DNA from: JABDCD01 sp964469525
GTDB lineage: Bacteria; Pseudomonadota; Alphaproteobacteria; Rickettsiales; SXRF01
DNA: 64,000 nt
Reading direction: 5' to 3'
NCBI GenBank assembly: GCA_964469525.1
Contig: CAYXYU010000008.1
Coordinates: 29,649-93,648 of the forward strand
Shown here: positions 58,607 to 64,000 of the stretch, piece after piece
Position numbering within the stretch: the first letter of the stretch is position 1
Layout: every line of letters begins with the position of its first letter
Position numbers and translations under genes: made by a program
The notes under the pieces: model-generated
What the model saw: only the letters and a program-made list of their open reading frames with translations
What the model was told of the DNA's origin: nothing
The model's database searches: none

Positions 58607-60460
58607 TCACCCCCCGTGAAAATGATCGTAGATCACTTTCGCAATCTGCCGGTTAATGCCCACCACTTTCTGGATTTCCTCCTGGCTCGCCGCAGCAACG
58701 GCGCGGGCCGATCCGAAATGATGTAAAAGCGCCCGCTTGCGGCCAGGACCGATGGAGGGGATGGCGTCAAGCTCCGAGCGCTTGATCGCCATGCTTCGCC
58801 GCGTGCGGTGCGCGCCGATGGCGAAACGGTGTGCCTCGTCACGCAGCCGCTGCAGGTAATGCAGCACCGGATCATTCTCGGGCAACTGAAACGGCTCACG
58901 GCCGGGAATAAAGATCTGCTCGCGCCCGGCGTTGCGGTCCGGACCCTTGGCGATGCCGGCATAGGGGATGCCCTGAACGCTCAGTTCCTCGAATATTTTC
59001 GCCGCCGCCGATACCTGCCCGGCCCCGCCGTCGATCAGTATCAGGTCAGGCACGTTTGCCTTGTCCCCCGCCTGCTCCATTTTTCTGAATCGGCGCGACA
59101 ACACTTCGCGCAGCATGGCATAGTCATCGCCGGGCACCGTTTCTTGGCGCTTGATATTGAATTTCCGGTACGCGTTCTTCACAAATCCGTCCGGTCCGGC
59201 GACGATCATCGCGCCGACGGCATGCGCGCCCATGATGTGGCTGTTGTCATACACTTCGATGCGCTGCGGCACCACTGCCAGTCCAAACAGCTCGCGCAAG
59301 CCTTCGAGCGCCTCGCCGTTGGTCGCGCGCATCGACAGATGGCGCGCCAGGGCCTCGCGGGCGTTGCGCACCACCTGGTCGACCAGCTCGCGCTTGGCAC
59401 CGCGCAGCGGATGAATGATTTCAATTTTATAATCGCTGTTCAGGTTAAGAGCCTCCTCGAGCAACGCCGACTCTTCGAGCAATTGGCTGGTGATGATGAG
59501 TGGCGGTGGCGGCTGCGACTGGTAGTGCTGGCCGATGAAGTTGCGCAGGATCTCCGCGTCGCTGTACGAACCGGCATGCATGGGGAAGAGGCAGCGGTTG
59601 CCATAATTGCGACCACCACGGAAAGAGAACAGCTGAATGCAACATACCTTGCCGGCGCGGGCCAGACCGATCACATCGGCGTCGCCGATATCCGCCCCGG
59701 CGATTCCCTGCCGTTTCTGCACTTCCGCCAGAGCGCGCAGCCGGTCACGCACGATGCCTGCCTTTTCATATTGCAGGTTGAGGCTGAGCCGCTGCATGTC
59801 ATAGGCCAGCTCATCCTGAAGCTGGCGGCTCTTGCCGGAAAGGAACGCCTCCGCCTGGTCAACCAGGCCGGTATAGTCATTCCTATTGATCTTGTGCACG
59901 CAAGGCGCCGAACAGCGCTTGATCTGGTAGAGCATGCACGGGCGCGTGCGGTTTTTGAACACGCTGTCGGAACAGGTGCGAAGCAAAAACACCTTCTGAA
60001 GCAGCGTGATCGTTTCATTGACCGCGCCGGCGGAGACAAACGGGCCGAAATATTTTCCTTTCTGCGCCTTGGCACCGCGGTGCTTGCCCAACCGAGGATA
60101 ATCGTGGTTGCCGGAGAGAAAAATATACGGATAGGATTTATCATCCTTGAGCAGGACATTATAACGCGGCGAAAATTTTTTGATCAGGTTCGCTTCCAGC
60201 AACAACGCTTCCGCCTCCGAGCGCGTGACGATGATTTCCATCGACGCTGTCTGCGCGACCATGCGCTGCAGCCGGTTGCTCAGCGCCTGCACGTTGAGAT
60301 AGGACGATACGCGGTTCTTCAAGTGCTTCGCCTTGCCGACATACAGCACCGTGCCCGACGCGTCGATCATCCGGTACACGCCCGGCGTCACAGGGAGGTC
60401 GGTGCAGTAACGCCTGATGACGCTGCGCCCTTCCGCGAAAGATAATGGAGATGATTCCAT
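58607..60460 (-). CDS. uvrC: UvrABC excinuclease subunit C
   Basis: This 617-aa protein makes both incisions in nucleotide excision repair. Domains in order: GIY-YIG nuclease (PGVYRMIDASGTVLYVGKAK, about residues 25-105), a Cys region (MLYQIKRCSAPCV), UVR interaction motif (about 205-240), RNase H-like endonuclease domain (about 390-540, with YDNSHIMGAHAVGAM and LILIDGGAGQVSAA), and two helix-hairpin-helix motifs at the end (IPSIGPGRKRALLHHFG). Length is normal. Confidence 0.96.
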   Translation of the reverse strand: MESSPLSFAEGRSVIRRYCTDLPVTPGVYRMIDASGTVLYVGKAKHLKNRVSSYLNVQALSNRLQRMVAQTASMEIIVTRSEAEALLLEANLIKKFSPRYNVLLKDDKSYPYIFLSGNHDYPRLGKHRGAKAQKGKYFGPFVSAGAVNETITLLQKVFLLRTCSDSVFKNRTRPCMLYQIKRCSAPCVHKINRNDYTGLVDQAEAFLSGKSRQLQDELAYDMQRLSLNLQYEKAGIVRDRLRALAEVQKRQGIAGADIGDADVIGLARAGKVCCIQLFSFRGGRNYGNRCLFPMHAGSYSDAEILRNFIGQHYQSQPPPPLIITSQLLEESALLEEALNLNSDYKIEIIHPLRGAKRELVDQVVRNAREALARHLSMRATNGEALEGLRELFGLAVVPQRIEVYDNSHIMGAHAVGAMIVAGPDGFVKNAYRKFNIKRQETVPGDDYAMLREVLSRRFRKMEQAGDKANVPDLILIDGGAGQVSAAAKIFEELSVQGIPYAGIAKGPDRNAGREQIFIPGREPFQLPENDPVLHYLQRLRDEAHRFAIGAHRTRRSMAIKRSELDAIPSIGPGRKRALLHHFGSARAVAAASQEEIQKVVGINRQIAKVIYDHFHGG

Positions 60461-60943
60461 AGGTTCAATCTACCGGTCCAGCGCCGGTTTGCAATGCGCC
60501 GCAAGTAATCCACCAATCCTGTGGGTAACTTTGTTGGCAACTATATAAATTCATCATAAACTAAAGGGTGCGCCTTGTGTTGCGCCCTATTGCCCAAAAA
60601 TTGGGCATATTAATATAGTATTGAATTTAAAAATAATTTTCTAACTCCTTAATGCGCCTTTGATATGTTTTAAGTCTTTCTTCATTTATTTGCAAGGTGC
60701 TCCCATTACTGTGCACAAAGAGGTAAAAAATCCTTAGATATTTTTGCCCATGGGAAAATTTTTCCTACAAAAATTTGCTGTAATTCATCTGCTCCACGTT
60801 TCGCCTTTCCGTCAAGCAGTAGCCGTTCGAAATGGATAACCAGCCGAAGCATCCACCCTTCGCCATGATAAAAATTTTACACGCGCCGGTGGAGCATTAT
60901 AAAAAGATAGCACATCTTTTCCGCTTGCTTCATAACCTATGCC
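60461..60943. other. AT-rich intergenic region between uvrC and kef-like gene
   Basis: No gene is seen in these 483 bases. The region is clearly AT-rich in the middle (60560-60800). Two hairpins are visible, GGGTGCGCC-TTGTG-TTGCGCCC (about 60568-60589) and GCCCAAAAATTGGGC (about 60593-60607). It probably contains divergent promoters; a small RNA cannot be excluded. There are no convincing DnaA boxes. Confidence 0.5.
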
Positions 60944-62659
60944 ATGCATGATTCATCGCATCTAACCGAAGTCGTTATCCTACTTTTCGCGGCGGTGCTG
61001 ATCGTCGGCTTCTTCCGCGCAGTACGTTTAAGCCCGGTGATCGGCTACCTTGTGGCCGGCGCGGTGATCGGCCCGTTCGGACTCGCACTCATCAGCGATG
61101 TCGAAACCACGGCCGGCATCGCCGAGTTCGGCGTCATCTTCCTGCTATTCCTGATTGGGCTCGAGCTGTCTTTCGAGCGGCTGCGAAGCATGCGCAAGCA
61201 CGTGTTCGGTTTCGGCGGCGCGCAGCTGCTCGTCACTGCCGCGCTGTTCGCCATGTTCTTCATGGGCTTCGGCGGCACCGAGGCAGCGGCGATCATTATC
61301 GGCGGCGGGCTGGCGCTGTCATCCACCGCCATCGTGCTGCAGGTGATCAGCGAGCAGGGAGAAAAATCTTCGCAGGTGGGGCGGCTGTCGCTGGCCATCC
61401 TGATCCTGCAGGACCTGGCGGTCATTCCCCTCCTGGTGCTGGTGCTGCTGCTCGGCGAGCCCGACAAGCCGCTGGCCGGAGCGCTCGCCGACGCCACGTT
61501 CAAGGCGGCCGTCGCACTCGTGCTGATCTTCGTTATCGGTCGCCTGCTGCTCAGGCCGGTATTCCGTTTTATCGCTTCCTTGGACAACACCGAGTTATTC
61601 ACCGCCACCACCATGTGCGTCGTGCTCGGCGTCGCCTATTTGACCAGCGCGATCGGGCTCTCTCCCGCCATGGGCGCCTTCATGGCGGGGCTGCTCGTCG
61701 CCGAGACGGAATTCAAGCCGCAGGTCGAATCCGACATCTTGCCGTTTAAGGGTCTGTTCCTCGGCCTGTTCTTCATGACGGTCGGCATGTCGCTCAATAT
61801 CGATCTCGTGCTGGCGAAGTTCGGCCTCATCATCGCCCTGACGCTGGCGCTGATGACCATCAAGGCGCTGATCATCATGGGGCTTAGCCGCCTGTTCGGC
61901 TTCACCCTCTCCACCGCCATCCATACCGGCCTGCTGCTGTCGCAGGGCAGCGAGTTCGCCTTCATCCTGTTCGCACTGGCCGCGTCGGAGGGCATTCTCG
62001 GCACCTCGGTGGCGCAGGTGCTGCTCGTTGTCATCACCATCAGCATGGCACTTACCCCTGTTATTGCACAGGCAGGGAAGCGCTTCGCGCTGGCACTTGA
62101 GAAATACGCCATCTCGCGCCCCGAAACCATGGTGGAGGAGACGCTCGACCTTTCGCATCATGTCATCATCAGCGGCTTCGGCCGCGTCGGCCATACGGTG
62201 GCGCGGCTGGTCGAGACGGAGAATATTCCGTTCGTTGCCATCGACATGGACTCCTTCCTCGTTGCCAAGGAGCGCAAGGGCGGCACGCCGGTTTATTTTG
62301 GCGACTCGACGCGGGTGCATGTGCTCAATGCCCTCGGCATCGCCCGCGCCCGCGCCTTCATCATCACCCACGGCGACACGCGCGTGGCGCTGCAGACCAT
62401 CACGACCATCCGCGAGATCAACCGCGACATCCCCATCATCGTCCGCTCCAAGAACCTCGACCAGGTGCAGAAGCTGGAGAAGGCCGGGGCCAACCTGGCG
62501 GTGGCTGAAATGTTCGAAACCAGCCTGCAGCTGGGCGGCGCGTTGCTTAAATCCCTCGATATCGCCGACCAGGAAATCACCCGGATTATCGATATTTTCC
62601 GGGCGGAAGACTATGCACTGACCCGCGCCTGCGAGAACGAGCCCGTGCATAGCCCCTAA
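60944..62659 (+). CDS. Kef-type K+/H+ antiporter (CPA2) with TrkA-N domain
   Basis: This 571-aa protein has an N-terminal Na+/H+-exchanger domain with about 12 hydrophobic helices (residues 1-385, starting ILLFAAVLIVGFFRAVRLSPVIGYL) and a C-terminal RCK/TrkA-N NAD-binding domain (about 405-540, with GFGRVGHTVARL and FGDSTRVHVLNAL). It resembles KefB and KefC, which are glutathione-gated potassium exporters, but the family also includes unregulated antiporters. It has no adjacent KefF/KefG partner. The start follows the AT-rich gap. Confidence 0.9.
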   Translation: MHDSSHLTEVVILLFAAVLIVGFFRAVRLSPVIGYLVAGAVIGPFGLALISDVETTAGIAEFGVIFLLFLIGLELSFERLRSMRKHVFGFGGAQLLVTAALFAMFFMGFGGTEAAAIIIGGGLALSSTAIVLQVISEQGEKSSQVGRLSLAILILQDLAVIPLLVLVLLLGEPDKPLAGALADATFKAAVALVLIFVIGRLLLRPVFRFIASLDNTELFTATTMCVVLGVAYLTSAIGLSPAMGAFMAGLLVAETEFKPQVESDILPFKGLFLGLFFMTVGMSLNIDLVLAKFGLIIALTLALMTIKALIIMGLSRLFGFTLSTAIHTGLLLSQGSEFAFILFALAASEGILGTSVAQVLLVVITISMALTPVIAQAGKRFALALEKYAISRPETMVEETLDLSHHVIISGFGRVGHTVARLVETENIPFVAIDMDSFLVAKERKGGTPVYFGDSTRVHVLNALGIARARAFIITHGDTRVALQTITTIREINRDIPIIVRSKNLDQVQKLEKAGANLAVAEMFETSLQLGGALLKSLDIADQEITRIIDIFRAEDYALTRACENEPVHSP

Positions 62660-62777
62660 AGAGCTTATCCGGCTGAATTTAGCCGTTTACAAGCCGATAA
62701 ACCCTTGCTAGATTGCGCGCCTTAATCCCGATCGGGGCGGAGCCAAGCCGTAAAATTGGCCGGATTCATTTGGAGCA

Positions 62778-62822
62778 ATGCAAATGAAGGATGCCGCGCA
62801 CCCGAAGGTTATGAAAGAGTGA
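62778..62822 (+). CDS. Possible leader peptide upstream of prs
   Basis: ATG at 62778, preceded by GGAG, opens a 14-codon frame (MQMKDAAHPKVMKE) that stops 4 bases before the prs start codon. The overlap of its end with the prs ribosome site suggests translational coupling or a leader role, but a frame this short can occur by chance. Confidence 0.3.
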   Translation: MQMKDAAHPKVMKE

Positions 62823-62826
62823 TGCG

Positions 62827-63762
62827 ATGAAACTGCTCGCCTGCAACAGCAATATCCCGCTCGCCACTGCGATGGCGGAGTATCTCGGCGTGCCGCTGAC
62901 TAAAGCAAGCGTCAAGCGCTTCGCCGACCAGGAAGTGTTCGTCGAGGTGCACGAGAACGTGCGCGGCGAGGATGTGTTCGTCGTGCAGTCGACCAGTTAC
63001 CCGGCCAACGACCATATCATGGAGCTGCTGGTCTGCCTCGATGCGCTGAAGCGCGCCTCGGCCAAACGCGTCACCGCCGTCATCCCTTATTTCGGCTATG
63101 CGCGCCAGGACCGGAAAGTAGGCCCGCGCACACCAATTTCCGCCAAGCTGGTTGCCAACGTCATCGCCGCCAGCGGTGCCAACCGCGTGCTGACCATCGA
63201 CCTGCATGCCGGGCAGATCCAGGGATTCTTCGATATTCCGCTCGACCATCTCTACGCCGCTCCGGTAATCGTCAAGGATATCAAGGAGCATTACAAGAAG
63301 TCAGACAACATCATGATCGTCTCGCCCGACGTCGGCGGCGTGGTGCGCGCGCGGGCGCTGGCCAACCGCTTGGGCGCCGACCTCGCCATCGTCGACAAGC
63401 GCCGCGAGAAGGCCGGGCAATCGGAAGTGATGCATATCATCGGCGATGTATCGGGACGCGACTGCATCCTGTTCGACGATATCGTCGATTCCGCCGGCAC
63501 GCTGTGCAACGCCGCCGCCGAGCTGAAAAAGCACGGCGCACACTCCGTCTCGGCCTACGTCACCCATGCGGTGCTATCGGGTAAGGCGATCGAGCGCGTC
63601 GAGAATTCCGTGCTTACTTCGCTCGTCGTCACCGATACCATCATGGTGACCGAGGCGGTGAAGAAAGCCAAGAACATCCGCGTGGTTTCCATCGCGCCGC
63701 TCTTGGGCGAAGCCATCCGCCGCATCAGCGAGGAAACCAGCGTAAGCAGTTTGTTCGATTAA
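62827..63762 (+). CDS. prs: Ribose-phosphate pyrophosphokinase
   Basis: This 311-aa enzyme makes PRPP from ribose-5-phosphate and ATP for purine, pyrimidine, His, Trp and NAD synthesis. It has RFADQEVFVEVHENVRGEDVFV, YFGYARQDRK, the metal and substrate loop VLTIDLHAGQIQGFFDIP, and the PRPP-binding loop CILFDDIVDSAGTL. Length and motifs are standard for class I PRPP synthetases. GAAAGAG precedes the ATG. rplY follows after 25 bases, a common arrangement. Confidence 0.97.
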   Translation: MKLLACNSNIPLATAMAEYLGVPLTKASVKRFADQEVFVEVHENVRGEDVFVVQSTSYPANDHIMELLVCLDALKRASAKRVTAVIPYFGYARQDRKVGPRTPISAKLVANVIAASGANRVLTIDLHAGQIQGFFDIPLDHLYAAPVIVKDIKEHYKKSDNIMIVSPDVGGVVRARALANRLGADLAIVDKRREKAGQSEVMHIIGDVSGRDCILFDDIVDSAGTLCNAAAELKKHGAHSVSAYVTHAVLSGKAIERVENSVLTSLVVTDTIMVTEAVKKAKNIRVVSIAPLLGEAIRRISEETSVSSLFD

Positions 63763-63787
63763 TCAGTACAAGTAAGGAGAAAATATT

Positions 63788-64000
63788 ATGACCACCGCCA
63801 CTGGAAAAATCAAAACCCCGCCGGGCACGCTATCAGCCAGCGTCCGCACCGCGCACGGCAAGGGCGCCGCGCGCAGCCTGCGCCGCGAAGGGCGCGTTCC
63901 CGCCGTGTTGTACGGCAAGACGGGCCAGCCCCAGTCGCTGGCGTTGCCGCTCAACGAGGTGACGCAGGAATATGCGCGCGGCCGCTTCCGCTCGCGCCTG
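63788..64000 (+). CDS. rplY: 50S ribosomal protein L25/general stress protein Ctc (cut by window edge)
   Basis: Only the first 71 codons are present. An AAGGAG site precedes the ATG at 63788. The translation (ASVRTAHGKGAARSLRREG then RVPAVLYGKTGQPQSLALPL) is the 5S-rRNA-binding domain start of L25/Ctc. The usual place of this gene directly after prs supports it. A C-terminal Ctc domain would be expected beyond the window. Confidence 0.9.
   Translation, partial: MTTATGKIKTPPGTLSASVRTAHGKGAARSLRREGRVPAVLYGKTGQPQSLALPLNEVTQEYARGRFRSRL

Noticed and set aside
58808..60445. 545-aa open frame opposite uvrC
   Set aside because: It is antisense to uvrC, which carries all UvrC domains. The frame has low-information His/Gln/Arg-rich sequence and no ribosome site.
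60461..60943. Replication origin in the AT-rich gap before the Kef-like gene
   Set aside because: Only one weak DnaA-box-like sequence (TGTGGGTAA) was seen, there is no cluster of boxes, and neighbouring genes are not those usually near oriC.

Overview
The window is a dense, mostly high-GC stretch of chromosome from a Gram-negative bacterium, almost certainly an alphaproteobacterium. The evidence is the F1-ATPase zeta inhibitor (DUF1476), an FtsZ with a long Pro/Gln-rich linker ending in a DIPAFLRRQ-like tail, separate purS, purQ and purL genes, a small phasin, and the gene order mraZ to ftsZ followed by lpxC, bamD, recN and ligA. HldD and LpxC imply a heptose-containing LPS. I cannot name the genus from sequence alone.

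Layout. 1-5.8 kb: the start of an amino-acid permease, a His-rich lipoprotein, a zinc-binding protein (ZnuA), an M24 aminopeptidase, an orphan BMP-type binding protein and PrmA. 5.9-31.9 kb: one long minus-strand block, read from right to left as mraZ, rsmH, ftsL, ftsI, murE, murF, mraY, murD, ftsW, a 90-aa membrane protein, murG, murC, murB, a 74-aa membrane protein, ddl, ftsQ, ftsA, ftsZ, an FkbM methyltransferase, lpxC, bamD, recN and ligA. Many junctions overlap as ATGA or GTGA. A 10-bp-spaced TGGG array lies on a likely promoter upstream of mraZ and looks like the MraZ operator. 32.5-38.2 kb: rpsD, then a cluster of five unrecognised, mostly Gly/Ala-rich membrane-associated proteins surrounding an RluD-type pseudouridine synthase. 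38.3-41.3 kb: an EF-hand protein, entericidin, a tiny lipoprotein, a GrxD/BolA pair, and a cupredoxin plus FTR1 iron-uptake pair behind a perfect 7-1-7 Fur-type box. 41.3-45.5 kb: purL, purQ, purS and purC. 45.6-54.7 kb: the ATPase zeta subunit, a TerB-DnaJ protein, an EamA transporter, a peptidoglycan amidase, RNase P RNA, SixA, and the polyphosphate pair ppk and ppx, with an orphan prepilin between them. 54.8-64 kb: hldD, ubiK, ybjN-like, proC, phasin, a 53-aa ORF, uvrC, a Kef-type antiporter, prs and the start of rplY (L25/Ctc).

The most unusual feature is the number and variety of short palindromic repeat elements. I see about nine sequence families and some 20 copies in 64 kb. Several lie inside reading frames without breaking them: murB gains about 29 residues, rluD about 23 and sixA about 42, and bolA takes its C-terminus from one. 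This resembles the Rickettsia palindromic elements in behaviour, though the sequences differ. Other copies abut the start codons of eamA, ppk and proC. A second unusual feature is the prepilin cassette between ppk and ppx, flanked by a 28-bp direct duplication of the ppk 3' end. A third is an AT-rich patch inside ligA. No tRNA, CRISPR array, insertion sequence or prophage was seen.
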